Source of the DNA: Embleya sp040605455 | GTDB taxonomy: Bacteria; Actinomycetota; Actinomycetes; Streptomycetales; Streptomycetaceae | Direction: 5' to 3' | NCBI RefSeq assembly: GCF_040605455.1 | Contig: NZ_JBEXCV010000028.1 | Span: forward strand, 1 to 64,000 | DNA length: 64,000 bases | Shown here: positions 34,191 through 43,700 of the stretch, piece after piece | Numbering within the stretch: the stretch's first letter is position 1 | Layout of the letters: every line of letters begins with the position of its first letter | Position numbers and translations under genes: made by a program | Notes under the pieces: generated by a model | Databases searched by the model: none | Seen by the model: only the letters and a program-made list of their open reading frames with translations | Told to the model about the DNA's origin: nothing

Positions 34191-36368
34191 ATGAACGCCG
34201 AGACCCCTGCCGCTCGATCCTCCCGACACCTGACCGTGGCCGTGCCACCGGCGAAGGCCGGCGGCACGAACTCGGCGGCCGCGGCCCCGCCGCATCCGGA
34301 GGACGAGTTGCCGCCGGACCGGTTTCTGGACCGGGAGGGCAGCTGGCTGGCGTTCAACGAACGCGTGCTCGAACTCGCCGAGGACCCGAGCACACCGCTG
34401 CTGGAGCGGGCGCGATACCTGGCCATTTTCGCGTCCAACCTCGACGAGTTCTTCATGGTTCGGGTGGCCGGTCTCAAGCGCCGGATCGCCACCGGTCTCG
34501 CGGTGCGCGCCGCCAGCGGCCTACAGCCGCGCGAGGTGCTGGAGAACATCTGGTCGCGCAGCCGCGCACTGATGGCCCGGCACTCCACGTGCTTCCACCA
34601 CGATGTGCTGCCCGCGCTCGGCGAGGCCGACATCCAGTTGCTGCGCTTCGACGACCTGACCGACGGCGAGCGGCAGTCGTTGTACGCGCTCTTTCGCGAG
34701 CGGGTCTTCCCGGTGCTCACCCCCTTGGCGGTCGACCCGGCGCACCCGTTCCCGTACATCTCCGGCCTGTCGCTGAACCTGGCCGTGATCGTGCGCAATC
34801 CGCGCTCGGGCAACGAGCACTTCGCCCGGGTCAAGGTGCCGCCGCTGCTGCCGCGCTTCGTGGAGACCGCGCCGGCCCGCTTCGTGCCGCTCGAGGAGGT
34901 GATCGCCGAATTCCTCGGCGACCTGTTCCCGGGCATGGACGTGCTGGGCCACCACGCCTTCCGGGTCACCCGCAACGAGGACCTCGAGGTCGAGGAGGAC
35001 GACGCGGAGAACCTGCTCCAGGCACTGGAGCGGGAGCTGATGCGCCGCCGGTTCGGTCCGCCGGTCCGGCTCGAGGTCGAGGAGACCATCGACCCGCACG
35101 TGCTCGACCTGCTGGTGCGCGAGCTGGGCGTGGGCGAGAAGGAGGTCTACCCGCTGCCCGGCCCGCTCGACCTGACCGGTCTGCATGCGATCGCCGACCT
35201 GGACAAGCCCGAACTCAAGTTCGGCCGCTTCGTCGCCGGCACCCATCGCGACCTGGCCGAGGTGGAGACCGCGCAGGCCGCCGATGTGTTCGCCGCGATG
35301 CGCAAGCGCGACATCCTGGTGCACCACCCCTACGACTCGTTCGCCACCTCGGTCCAGGCCTTCCTGGAGCAGGCCGCGGCCGACCCGGACGTGCTCGCGA
35401 TCAAGCAGACCCTGTACCGCACCTCGGGCGACTCGCCGATCGTGGACGCCCTGGTGGACGCGGCCGAGGCCGGCAAGCAGGTACTGGTCCTGGTCGAGCT
35501 CAAGGCCCGCTTCGACGAGCACGCCAACATCACCTGGGCGCGCAAGCTGGAGCAGGCCGGCTGCCATGTCGTGCACGGCGTGGTGGGGCTCAAGACGCAC
35601 TCCAAGCTGAGCCTGGTGGTCCGCCAGGAGGGCGACACGCTGCGCCGCTACTGCCACATCGGCACCGGCAACTACAACCCGAAGACGGCCCGGCTCTACG
35701 AGGACCTGGGCCTGTTGACCGCCGACCCGCAGGTCGGCGAGGACATGTCGAACCTGTTCAACCGGCTCTCCGGCTACTCGCGCGCGCAATCGTTTCGGCG
35801 GTTGCTGGTGGCCCCGCACTCGTTGCGCAACGGGCTGGTCGAGCGGATAGAGCGCGAGGTGGCCAACCACGAGCAGGGGCTGCCGGCGTACGTCCGGCTC
35901 AAGTCGAACTCGCTGGTCGACGAATTGGTGATCGACGCGCTCTACCGTGCCTCGCAGGCCGGCGTCCCGGTCGATCTGTGGATCCGGGGCATCTGCGCAC
36001 TGCGCCCGGGCGTTCCCGGTCTGTCCGAGACCATCCGAGTACGCAGTATTCTCGGGCGTTTTTTGGAACACTCGAGAGTGTGGGTGTTCGCCGGCGGCGG
36101 CGAACCGGAGGTGTGGATCGGCAGTGCCGACCTGATGCACCGCAACCTGGACCGCAGGGTCGAGGCGGCGGTGCGGTTGCGCGGTGACCGACACCGCGAC
36201 GAGATGACGTCCTTCATGGACCTGGGGATGAGCGCGGAGACCGCGTCCTGGCACCTGGACCGGGACGGCACCTGGACCAGGCACGCGACCGCTGCCGACG
36301 GCAGCCGGCTTCGTGACGTGCAGGAGCACCTCATCGAGACCCGGAGGCGCAGACGTGGGCCGGACTAA
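34191..36368 (+). CDS. ppk: Polyphosphate kinase 1
   Basis: Makes inorganic polyphosphate from ATP and can run in reverse. The 725-residue protein has the four PPK1 domains: N domain (FLDREGSWLAFNERVLELAED), H domain, and two phospholipase-D-like C domains. The phosphoacceptor histidine is expected in the VVHGVVGLKTHSKLSLVVR stretch, followed by HIGTGNYNPKTARLYEDLGLLT. A 40-residue Ala/Pro-rich start precedes the N domain. ATG 34191 is used; the ribosome binding site is weak. The next gene (CHAD) overlaps its end by 14 bases, which ties polyphosphate synthesis to a polyphosphate-binding protein. Confidence 0.95.
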   Translation: MNAETPAARSSRHLTVAVPPAKAGGTNSAAAAPPHPEDELPPDRFLDREGSWLAFNERVLELAEDPSTPLLERARYLAIFASNLDEFFMVRVAGLKRRIATGLAVRAASGLQPREVLENIWSRSRALMARHSTCFHHDVLPALGEADIQLLRFDDLTDGERQSLYALFRERVFPVLTPLAVDPAHPFPYISGLSLNLAVIVRNPRSGNEHFARVKVPPLLPRFVETAPARFVPLEEVIAEFLGDLFPGMDVLGHHAFRVTRNEDLEVEEDDAENLLQALERELMRRRFGPPVRLEVEETIDPHVLDLLVRELGVGEKEVYPLPGPLDLTGLHAIADLDKPELKFGRFVAGTHRDLAEVETAQAADVFAAMRKRDILVHHPYDSFATSVQAFLEQAAADPDVLAIKQTLYRTSGDSPIVDALVDAAEAGKQVLVLVELKARFDEHANITWARKLEQAGCHVVHGVVGLKTHSKLSLVVRQEGDTLRRYCHIGTGNYNPKTARLYEDLGLLTADPQVGEDMSNLFNRLSGYSRAQSFRRLLVAPHSLRNGLVERIEREVANHEQGLPAYVRLKSNSLVDELVIDALYRASQAGVPVDLWIRGICALRPGVPGLSETIRVRSILGRFLEHSRVWVFAGGGEPEVWIGSADLMHRNLDRRVEAAVRLRGDRHRDEMTSFMDLGMSAETASWHLDRDGTWTRHATAADGSRLRDVQEHLIETRRRRRGPD

Positions 36369-37338
36369 GCAGGAGACCACCATTCCTCGGCAGCGCGCGG
36401 CGGCCGAGGACACTTCGGCCGGCGCGATCCTGCTCGCCCATCTGGTCGGGGAAGCCGGTGCGTTCATCGACGAGCTGCCCCGGCTGAGCGCGGGCGAGGA
36501 GGAGGCCGCGCACAACGCGCGCGTGGCCGCCCGACGGATCCGCAGCGCGCTGGCCACGTGCGGGCCGCTCGTGGCGCCGGAGCCCGCCGCACGACTGCGC
36601 ACCCGGTTGCGCGACGCGGCGGACGCCCTCGCGGGCGAGCGGGACGCCGAGGTGCTGCTGGAGCGCCTGCTGGCCGACCTGGACACGCTGCCGGAGCGCC
36701 CCGGCTCGGCTCGGGCCCGGGCGATCGTCACCCGCCGAATGCGCGGCGATCTGGGCGCCGGTCGGGCCCGCGCGCTGACCGCGCTCGGTACGGGAGTGTT
36801 CACCACGCTGTCCGCGGACCTGGTGGAGCCGGCTCTGGGCCTGACCTTCACCGAGCGGGCCGCGGCGCCGGGCGCCGAACTCGTGCCCAAGCTGGTCGCC
36901 CGGACGCTGCGCCGGCTGGACCGCGCCGCCGACGCGCTGCCGCTGGCGGAAGCGGGCGTGCCCTATCCGGCCGACCACGCCGGGTTCACCCCGTACGCGG
37001 GCACCGACGACGATGCCTGGCACCGGGTGCGGATCCTGGCCAAGCGGGCCCGCTACGCGGCCGACATGTGCGTGCCCGCGTTCGGCCCGCCGGCCGCTCG
37101 GCTGGCCCGGCGGCTCAAGGCGGTGACCGAGGTGCTCGGCGTGCACCAGGACGCGACCATCGCCGCCGACGCGGTCGCCGAGCTCGCGGCCGGTCCCCGG
37201 GTCGGCGGGCCCGCCGCCTTCGTCCTGGGCGAGTTGTACGCGCACGAGCGGCGGGTCGCCACGGCTCAGCGGTACGCGTTCACGCGGGTGTGGCCCAGGG
37301 CCGGCACCCCGGAAGCGCGGGCGTGGCTCGATGGATGA
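36355..37338 (+). CDS. CHAD-domain polyphosphate-binding protein
   Basis: A 327-residue, almost wholly helical protein with conserved histidine and arginine patches typical of CHAD: EAAHNARVAARRIRSAL (about 52-68), RDAADALAGERDAEVLLERL and WHRVRILAKRARYAADM (about 220-236), plus VLGVHQDATIAAD. CHAD domains bind polyphosphate chains. GTG 36355 is chosen because GGAGG lies seven bases upstream; it overlaps ppk. Its stop overlaps the start of the Nudix gene, so the three form an operon. Confidence 0.9.
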   Translation: MGRTKQETTIPRQRAAAEDTSAGAILLAHLVGEAGAFIDELPRLSAGEEEAAHNARVAARRIRSALATCGPLVAPEPAARLRTRLRDAADALAGERDAEVLLERLLADLDTLPERPGSARARAIVTRRMRGDLGAGRARALTALGTGVFTTLSADLVEPALGLTFTERAAAPGAELVPKLVARTLRRLDRAADALPLAEAGVPYPADHAGFTPYAGTDDDAWHRVRILAKRARYAADMCVPAFGPPAARLARRLKAVTEVLGVHQDATIAADAVAELAAGPRVGGPAAFVLGELYAHERRVATAQRYAFTRVWPRAGTPEARAWLDG

Positions 37339-38143
37339 CCCGCCCGGGGTCGCGCCCGCCGACCACCACCCGGTACTCGCCGCGGGCGGGGTGTTGTGGC
37401 GTCGGGCGGGGGACGCGGTGCAGGTCGGATTGGTGCATCGGCCGCGCTATGACGACTGGTCCTTCCCCAAGGGCAAGCTGGAGCCGGGCGAGCCCGCGGT
37501 GGTGGCCGCGGTCCGCGAGATCGCCGAGGAGACCGGGTATCGGGCCATCCTGGGACGCGAGCTGGGCGTGCGCAGCTATCCGATGCGCTCGCGCGATCGA
37601 ATCAAGATCAACCGCTACTGGGTCGCCGAGGCGGTCGCGGGCGAGTTCGTCGCCAATCACGAGGTGGACCGGATGTGGTGGGGTCCGCCGGAGCAGGCCG
37701 CGACGCTGACCGGGACCCCGGAGTACACCGCGTCGCTGACCGACGCGTTTCGCACCGGGCCGCCGCCCGCGACGGTGCCGGTCCTGGTGTTGCGCGCGGG
37801 CCCGGCGTTCGCCCGGGATCTGGTGCCGATGCTGGCCGCGTTCGGACCGGTCGAGGTGTACGGCTGCGCGGAGTCGGCCGCCGCCGCGACGGTGGCGCCC
37901 TATGTCGCGGCCGTGGGCGCGCGGGTCCGGGCAACCTCGTGCTCGGTGGCCCAGGCGCTGCGCGGCGGCCGGCCGACCCTGCTGTGCGCACCCGTTCCGG
38001 ACCTGCCCGGCGCCGGCCCCGGGATGAGTGCCACCCGGCTGGCCGTCGAGCCGTTGTTGCCCGGGGAGTTCGCCGTATTGCACGCGTGGGCGGGTCGAGT
38101 TGTGGCCATGGGCCGTTACGCTCCCTACCCGACGGGAAGCTGA
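37331..38143 (+). CDS. Nudix hydrolase, MutT1-like with degenerate phosphatase tail
   Basis: A 270-residue protein. The N-terminal Nudix domain (about 14-145) has the complete box G-x5-E-x7-R-E-x-x-E-E-x-G (GKLEPGEP... REIAEETGY) that binds metal and pyrophosphate. The C-terminal half (about 150-270) aligns with the histidine-phosphatase domain of mycobacterial MutT1, but the catalytic RH motif is replaced (VLVLRAGPAF where VRHA would be expected), and the second catalytic His is also not evident, so that domain is probably inactive. It may hydrolyse 8-oxo-dGTP or diadenosine polyphosphates. The ATG overlaps the CHAD stop. Confidence 0.85.
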   Translation: MDDPPGVAPADHHPVLAAGGVLWRRAGDAVQVGLVHRPRYDDWSFPKGKLEPGEPAVVAAVREIAEETGYRAILGRELGVRSYPMRSRDRIKINRYWVAEAVAGEFVANHEVDRMWWGPPEQAATLTGTPEYTASLTDAFRTGPPPATVPVLVLRAGPAFARDLVPMLAAFGPVEVYGCAESAAAATVAPYVAAVGARVRATSCSVAQALRGGRPTLLCAPVPDLPGAGPGMSATRLAVEPLLPGEFAVLHAWAGRVVAMGRYAPYPTGS

Positions 38144-38312
38144 GCACTTGGTCAAGCCGTGATCACGGTTTACCCAACGTCACACTGCGCGTATCTGAAC
38201 ATCCGATGAACACGATTCGGCCGGTGCGCCAAAGCCCCAGTTCACGGGTAGTAAATGCGCACATGGACGGACAATTCATCCAGCGGTCGGCTTATCTGAC
38301 TCGACCGTTCGA

Positions 38313-38334
38313 GTTCACCTTCGGTTCACTTTGC
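38313..38334 (+). promoter_or_regulatory. PHO box of the pst operon
   Basis: Two perfect 11-base direct repeats GTTCACCTTCG (38313-38323) and GTTCACTTTGC (38324-38334), very close to the PhoP consensus, with looser flanking units (CTTCATTCTCA at 38346). A further single unit GTTCACGGGTA is at 38240. A TAACTT hexamer (38362-38367) is a likely -10, giving a leader of about 57 bases. Confidence 0.88.
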
Positions 38335-38430
38335 GCGGCGGATCGCTTCATTCTCACGGCCTAACTTCATGGATGACGGCGACCATTCGGAACGCCGCAC
38401 ACGAGTTGAGTTCGATCGAAAGGGAGCGCC

Positions 38431-39576
38431 GTGACCATTCGGCCCCGCAGTGTCCGTCGCGGTATCGGCTTCACCGGCCTGGCACTCGCCGGCGCGCTCA
38501 CGCTGGCCGCGTGTGGCTCCGACGACAACAGCTCGGGTGACGACAAGAAGTCGTCGACGAAGGGCGCGGCGGCCCCCGGCGCCGAGACCCCCAAGGGTGA
38601 CTGCGGCACCGGCAAGCTCGCCGCCGCCGGTTCCAGCGCCCAGAAGAACGCGATGGACGAGTGGATCAAGGCGTACCAGGCCAAGTGCTCGGGTGCCTCG
38701 ATCGACTACGCGTCCTCGGGTTCGGGCACCGGCCGTCAGTCGTTCTTCGACAAGCAGGTCACCTTCGCCGGCTCCGACTCCGCGCTCAAGCCGGAAGAGG
38801 TCGCCAAGGCGGGCGCGGCGTGCGCCCCCGGCCAGGCGATCAACCTGCCGATGGTGACCGGCCCGATCGCGATCGCGTACAACGTCTCCGGCGTCAAGGA
38901 CCTGACCCTGGACGCGAAGACGATCGCCGGCATCTTCTCCGGCAAGATCACCAAGTGGGACGCCGCCGAGATCAAGGCGCTGAACCCGAACGCGCAGCTG
39001 CCCGCCACCGCGATCCAGACCGTGCACCGCTCGGAGGCCTCGGGCACCACCGAGAACTTCACCAAGTACCTCAAGGCCGCGGCCGGCGCCGACTGGACCT
39101 TCGACGCGGCCCAGGACTGGAAGGCCCCGGGCGGTCAGGGTGCCAAGGGCAGCGAGGGTGTCGCTTCCATCGTGAAGTCGACGCAGGGCGGCATCAGCTA
39201 CATGGAGCAGTCCTACGCGGAGAACTCCGGCCTGGGCATCGCGCAGATCAACACGGGCGCGTCGGCCCCGGTCAAGCTCACCCCGGAGGCCGCGGGCAAG
39301 GCCGTCGAGGCTGCCAAGATCGTGGGCGAGGGCAACGACCTGAAGCTGTCGGTCGACTACGCGACCAAGGCCGAGGGCGCCTACCCGATCATCCTGGTCA
39401 CCTACGAGATCGTTTGTGAGAAGGGCACCGCCGCGGACAAGCTCCCGCTGCTGAAGTCCTTCCTCAACTACACCTCCAGCGCCGAAGGCCAGAAGGTCCT
39501 CGCGGGCATCGGCTACGCGCCGCTCCCGACGACGGTCGCGGACAAGGTCCGCGCCGCCGTGGCCGGTCTGTCCTAG
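38431..39576 (+). CDS. pstS: Phosphate-binding lipoprotein PstS
   Basis: Extracellular phosphate receptor of the Pst ABC transporter. The 381-residue precursor has a signal peptide with lipobox LAACG (Cys about 29), a Ser/Asp/Lys-rich linker, and a periplasmic-binding fold with the phosphate-contact segments GSGTGRQSF, FAGSDSALKPEEV and RSEASGTTENF. GTG 38431 follows AAGGGAGC at good distance. It is the first gene of pstSCAB and lies directly behind the PHO box, so it should be strongly induced at low phosphate. Confidence 0.96.
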   Translation: MTIRPRSVRRGIGFTGLALAGALTLAACGSDDNSSGDDKKSSTKGAAAPGAETPKGDCGTGKLAAAGSSAQKNAMDEWIKAYQAKCSGASIDYASSGSGTGRQSFFDKQVTFAGSDSALKPEEVAKAGAACAPGQAINLPMVTGPIAIAYNVSGVKDLTLDAKTIAGIFSGKITKWDAAEIKALNPNAQLPATAIQTVHRSEASGTTENFTKYLKAAAGADWTFDAAQDWKAPGGQGAKGSEGVASIVKSTQGGISYMEQSYAENSGLGIAQINTGASAPVKLTPEAAGKAVEAAKIVGEGNDLKLSVDYATKAEGAYPIILVTYEIVCEKGTAADKLPLLKSFLNYTSSAEGQKVLAGIGYAPLPTTVADKVRAAVAGLS

Positions 39577-39613
39577 TCCGAGCCCGCTGAGCGACCGACT
39601 CGTACGGAGAGAG

Positions 39614-40609
39614 ATGTCCACCACCACTCCCACCGCACCGGCGGAACCCGAGCGCAAGGCCCCCTCGGCCAAGCGCACCAAGGTTCGGCCAGGCGACCGG
39701 ATCTTCTCCGGTGCCGCCCGCGGCGCCGGCATCAGCCTGCTCGCCATCATGGCCGCGATCGCGATCTTCCTCGTGGTCAAGGCGACGGACGCACTGTCGA
39801 AGAACCAGGGCAGCTTCCTGACCGACCAGGGTTGGGACCCGAACACGGCGAAGCCCGCGTTCGGTGTCGTCACTCTGGTGTTCGGGACGGTTGTCAGCGC
39901 CACCATCGCGATGCTCATCGCGGTGCCGGTCGCGGTGGGGGTGGCGCTGTTCATCACGCACTACGCCCCCCGGCGGATCGCCCAGACACTCGGCTACGTC
40001 ATCGACCTGCTGGCCGCGGTGCCCAGCGTGGTCTACGGCCTGTGGGGCTACATCTTCCTGGCCCCCAAGCTGCTCGGCCTGCACGCGTGGTTGTCCGACT
40101 ACCTCGGTTGGATCCCGCTGTTCGACAAGGAGCAGGCGGGCGTCACCGCCCGCACGCTGTTCACCGTCGGCATCGTGCTGGCCATCATGATCCTGCCGAT
40201 CATCGCGGCGGTCACCCGTGAAGTCTTCCTCCAGGTACCCCGCGCCCATGAGGAGGCCGCGCTCGCACTCGGCGCCACCCGCTGGGAAATGATCCGGGTC
40301 GCGGTGCTGCCCTACGGCAAGCCCGGCATCATCAGCGCGTCGATGCTCGGCCTCGGCCGCGCGGTCGGCGAGACCATCGCGGTCGCCATGGTGCTCTCCC
40401 CCAGCTTCAACGTCTCGATCCACATCCTGGACCCGGGCAACAACACGATCGCGGCGAACATCGCGAACCAGTTCGGCGAGTCCAACGACATCGGCCGCGG
40501 CGCGTTGATCGCCTCCGGCCTGGTCCTGTTCATCATGACGCTGCTCGTCAACGGTGCCGCGCGCATCGTCATCAACCGGCGCAAGGCGTTCTCTGGAGCG
40601 AACTCATGA
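39614..40609 (+). CDS. pstC: Phosphate ABC transporter permease PstC
   Basis: A 331-residue permease with about six membrane helices after a Pro/Lys-rich cytoplasmic tail (1-35). The ABC permease coupling loop EEAALALGATRWEMIRVAVLPYGKPGI is near residue 215-240, and GRAVGETIAVAM follows. GAGAGAG precedes ATG 39614. The stop overlaps the pstA start (ATGA), 37 bases after pstS. Confidence 0.96.
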   Translation: MSTTTPTAPAEPERKAPSAKRTKVRPGDRIFSGAARGAGISLLAIMAAIAIFLVVKATDALSKNQGSFLTDQGWDPNTAKPAFGVVTLVFGTVVSATIAMLIAVPVAVGVALFITHYAPRRIAQTLGYVIDLLAAVPSVVYGLWGYIFLAPKLLGLHAWLSDYLGWIPLFDKEQAGVTARTLFTVGIVLAIMILPIIAAVTREVFLQVPRAHEEAALALGATRWEMIRVAVLPYGKPGIISASMLGLGRAVGETIAVAMVLSPSFNVSIHILDPGNNTIAANIANQFGESNDIGRGALIASGLVLFIMTLLVNGAARIVINRRKAFSGANS

Positions 40610-41715
40610 CCGTCCTGGACACGGGCGACAAGCGCCCGGGCATCGGTACGGACGCGGTCGAGACCGATCGCGCCGGTCTGGCGGACCCGCGCGCGGCCTC
40701 GCTGACCCGTCGCACCCTGCCGCGTCAGGTGCCGTGGGCGATCGCCGCCGGCGGCGTGTTGCTGACGATCGTGTTCAAGCTGACCCTGGACAACTGGGGC
40801 CTCGCGGTCTTCCTCGGCGGAGTGGCCTTCATCGTCGCCCTCTCCGCCGTCTCGTGGCGCTTCGAGGACAGCCGTCGGGCCCGGGACCGGTTCGCCACCA
40901 GCCTGATCTCCACCGCGTTCGTGCTCGCCGTGCTGCCGCTGGTCTCGCTGCTTGGCTACACGATCCAGCGCGGCGCGGACAAGCTCACCCCGTACTTCCT
41001 GTCCCACTCGATGCGCGGCGTGGGCGCCCGGGACGACACCGGCGGCGTCTACCACGCGATCATCGGCACCCTGGAGCAGGTCGGCCTGGCCGCCCTGATC
41101 GCGGTCCCGATCGGTCTGCTCACCGCGATCTACCTGGTCGAGTACGGGCGCGGCCGGCTGGCCAAGACGATCACCTTCTTCGTCGACGTGATGACCGGTC
41201 TGCCGTCGATCGTCGCGGGTCTGTTCATCTACGCCTTCTGGATCATGATGCTCGGCTTCGAGGCCTCCGGCTTCGCCGGGTCGCTGGCGCTGATGATCCT
41301 GATGTTGCCGACCGTGGTGCGCTCCGCCGAGGAGATGCTGAAGCTGGTCCCGAACGAGCTGCGCGAGGCCAGCCTGGCCCTTGGCATCCCGATGTGGCGT
41401 ACGGTGCTCAAGGTGGTGCTGCCCACCGCGTTCGGCGGCATCGTCACCGGCGTGATGCTCTCCATCGCCCGCGTGATCGGCGAGACCGCCCCGCTGCTGT
41501 TGCTCGTCGGGCTCACCCAGTCGATCAACACCGACCCCTTCTCCGGGTGGCAATCGGCACTGCCGCTGTACGTGTTCGACCAGAACCACGCCGGCAACCA
41601 GTTCGCCGAGGAACGGGCCTGGGCCGCAGCGCTCACGCTGATCATCATCGTCATGATCCTGAACCTGGCGGCGCGGTTGATCGCCCGCTGGAAGGCACCG
41701 AAGGCGGGCCGATGA
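40606..41715 (+). CDS. pstA: Phosphate ABC transporter permease PstA
   Basis: A 369-residue second permease subunit. After a 40-residue cytoplasmic start come helices at about 45-80 and 100-125, then the conserved core: VMTGLPSIVAGLFIYAF, the coupling loop REASLALGIPMWRTVLKVVLPTAFGGI and VIGETAPLLLL. It overlaps pstC by four bases and reaches 41715. The ATP-binding subunit follows. Confidence 0.96.
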   Translation: MTVLDTGDKRPGIGTDAVETDRAGLADPRAASLTRRTLPRQVPWAIAAGGVLLTIVFKLTLDNWGLAVFLGGVAFIVALSAVSWRFEDSRRARDRFATSLISTAFVLAVLPLVSLLGYTIQRGADKLTPYFLSHSMRGVGARDDTGGVYHAIIGTLEQVGLAALIAVPIGLLTAIYLVEYGRGRLAKTITFFVDVMTGLPSIVAGLFIYAFWIMMLGFEASGFAGSLALMILMLPTVVRSAEEMLKLVPNELREASLALGIPMWRTVLKVVLPTAFGGIVTGVMLSIARVIGETAPLLLLVGLTQSINTDPFSGWQSALPLYVFDQNHAGNQFAEERAWAAALTLIIIVMILNLAARLIARWKAPKAGR

Positions 41716-41780
41716 AGCCCACGACGACGACCCGAACGGCCGACCGCGGCACCGACATCCGTACCGATCTCGAGGCAGGA

Positions 41781-42557
41781 ATGACCAAGCGCATCGAAGT
41801 TGCCGGACTCAACGCCTACTACGGCTCGCACAAGGCCGTCGAGGACATCTCGATGACCATGGAGCCGCGTTCGGTCACGGCCTTCATCGGTCCTTCCGGC
41901 TGCGGCAAGTCCACCTTCCTCCGCACGCTGAACCGGATGCACGAGCTGATCCCGGGCGCCTCGGTGGACGGATCGGTCGCGCTGGACGGGCAGGACCTGT
42001 ACGGCAGCGAGATCGACCCGGTCGCGGTCCGCCGCACGGTCGGCATGGTCTTCCAGCGGCCCAACCCGTTCCCGACCATGTCGATCTACGACAACGTCGC
42101 GGCCGGGCTCAAGCTCGCGGGCATCAAGCGCAAGGGCGACCTCGACGCGATCGTCGAGCGCTCACTGCGCGGCGCGAACCTGTGGACCGAGGTCAAAGAC
42201 CGACTGAGCAAGCCCGGCGCGGGCCTGTCCGGCGGCCAGCAGCAGCGGCTGTGCATCGCGCGCGCGATCGCGGTCGAGCCGCAGGTGCTGCTGATGGACG
42301 AGCCGTGCTCGGCGCTAGACCCGATCTCCACGCTCGCGATCGAGGACCTGATCGCGCTGCTCAAGGAGCGGTACACGATCGTGATCGTGACCCACAACAT
42401 GCAGCAGGCCGCGCGCGTCTCGGACAAGACCGCGTTCTTCAACCTGGCGGGCCCGGGTCAGCCCGGCAAGCTGGTGGAGATCGGCGACACCGAGACGATC
42501 TTCTCGGCGCCGACCCAGGAATCCACGGCGGACTACATCGCCGGCCGGTTCGGCTGA
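41781..42557 (+). CDS. pstB: Phosphate ABC transporter ATP-binding protein PstB
   Basis: ATPase of the Pst system. The 258-residue protein has Walker A GPSGCGKST, the Q loop VFQRPNPFP, signature LSGGQQQR, Walker B LLMDEP and the switch His in VTHNMQQ. I chose ATG 41781 (MTKRIEVAGLNAYYG, with GAGGCAGGA before it), which gives the normal family length; an in-frame ATG at 41712 overlaps the pstA stop and would add 23 residues, so it cannot be excluded. A terminator follows. Confidence 0.95.
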   Translation: MTKRIEVAGLNAYYGSHKAVEDISMTMEPRSVTAFIGPSGCGKSTFLRTLNRMHELIPGASVDGSVALDGQDLYGSEIDPVAVRRTVGMVFQRPNPFPTMSIYDNVAAGLKLAGIKRKGDLDAIVERSLRGANLWTEVKDRLSKPGAGLSGGQQQRLCIARAIAVEPQVLLMDEPCSALDPISTLAIEDLIALLKERYTIVIVTHNMQQAARVSDKTAFFNLAGPGQPGKLVEIGDTETIFSAPTQESTADYIAGRFG

Positions 42558-42594
42558 CGGTCGAGAGTCGGCGGATCGCCGAGATGGACATGCA

Positions 42595-42628
42595 AGAGGG
42601 CCCACACCGGGACGGGTGTGGGCCCTCT
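42595..42628. terminator. Terminator between pstB and pit
   Basis: A 14-bp perfect inverted repeat (42595-42608 with 42615-42628) with a 6-base loop lies 38 bases after the pstB stop, between convergent genes. It should stop the pst transcript and probably also the pit transcript. Confidence 0.88.
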
Positions 42629-42700
42629 CGTTCGATATGTCGCCTGCGAGCCGTGTGCCCCGTACGTCCTGCATTACGTACGCGGCGCGTGGTCCGCGGA

Positions 42701-43696
42701 TCAGCCCACGATCAGGTAGGTGATCCAGTACACGCCGGCCGCGACCAGGCCGGCGGCCGGCATCGTGGTGAACCAGCCGATCAGGATGTTCTTGGCGACA
42801 CCCCAGCGCACCGCCTTGACCCGCTTGGTCGCGCCCACGCCCATGATCGCCGAGGTGATGATGTGCGTGGTGGAAATCGGCGCCTTGAAGACGTAGGCCG
42901 TGGTGTACAGGATCGAGGCGGCCGTGGTCTCGGCCGCGAAGCCCTGCGGCGGGTCCAGCTCGATGATCTTGCGGCCGAGCGTGCGCATGATCCGCCACCC
43001 GCCCGCGTAGGTGCCCAGCGACAGAGTGATGGCGCACGCGAGCTTGACCCACACCGGGATGCTGTCGCCCTGCTGATGGCCGCTGATCACCAGCGCCATC
43101 ACCACGATGCCCATCGTCTTCTGGGCGTCCTGGATACCGTGCCCGAGCGCCATGCCGGCCGCCGAGACGGTCTGCGCCAGCCGGAAGCCGCGCTTGGCCT
43201 TGTGCGGGTTGGACTTACGGAACAGCCAGATGATCCCGACCATCACCAGGTAGCCGGCGACCAGGCCGACCACCGGCGACAGGAACATCGGGATGACGAC
43301 TTTGTCGATCACACCGTTCCAGTAGACGGTGCTGGAGCCCGCGAGCGCGGCGCCGACCAGGCCACCGAACAGCGCGTGCGACGAGGACGAGGGCAGGCCG
43401 AAGTACCAGGTCAGCAGGTTCCAGAAGATCGCGCCGACCAGCGCCGCGAACAGGATGACCAGGCCATCCTTGCCTTCGGGGGTGGCGATCAGCCCTTCGC
43501 TGACGGTCTTGGCGACGCCTTCGCCGAGGAAGGCGCCCGCGAGGTTCATCACCGCGGCCATGGCCAGCGCCGCTCGCGGAGTCAGAGCCCGAGTGGACAC
43601 CGAGGTCGCGATGGCGTTGGCCGAGTCGTGGAAGCCGTTGGTGTAGGTGAAGAAGAGCGCGACGCCGATGACGATGATCAGACCAGTGAGTTCCAC
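42701..43696 (-). CDS. pit: Low-affinity inorganic phosphate transporter (PiT family)
   Basis: A 331-residue membrane transporter of the PiT family, which moves metal-phosphate complexes with a cation. Both inverted signature repeats are present: TNGFHDSANAIATSVSTRAL near the N-terminus and KAPISTTHIITSAIMGVG near the C-terminus, with the GLPSSSSHALFGGLVGA segment between. About nine to ten helices. It lies four bases downstream of the DUF47 gene, with which PiT transporters are often paired, and converges on pstB. Confidence 0.95.
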   Translation of the reverse strand: MELTGLIIVIGVALFFTYTNGFHDSANAIATSVSTRALTPRAALAMAAVMNLAGAFLGEGVAKTVSEGLIATPEGKDGLVILFAALVGAIFWNLLTWYFGLPSSSSHALFGGLVGAALAGSSTVYWNGVIDKVVIPMFLSPVVGLVAGYLVMVGIIWLFRKSNPHKAKRGFRLAQTVSAAGMALGHGIQDAQKTMGIVVMALVISGHQQGDSIPVWVKLACAITLSLGTYAGGWRIMRTLGRKIIELDPPQGFAAETTAASILYTTAYVFKAPISTTHIITSAIMGVGATKRVKAVRWGVAKNILIGWFTTMPAAGLVAAGVYWITYLIVG

Positions 43697-43700
43697 TGGG

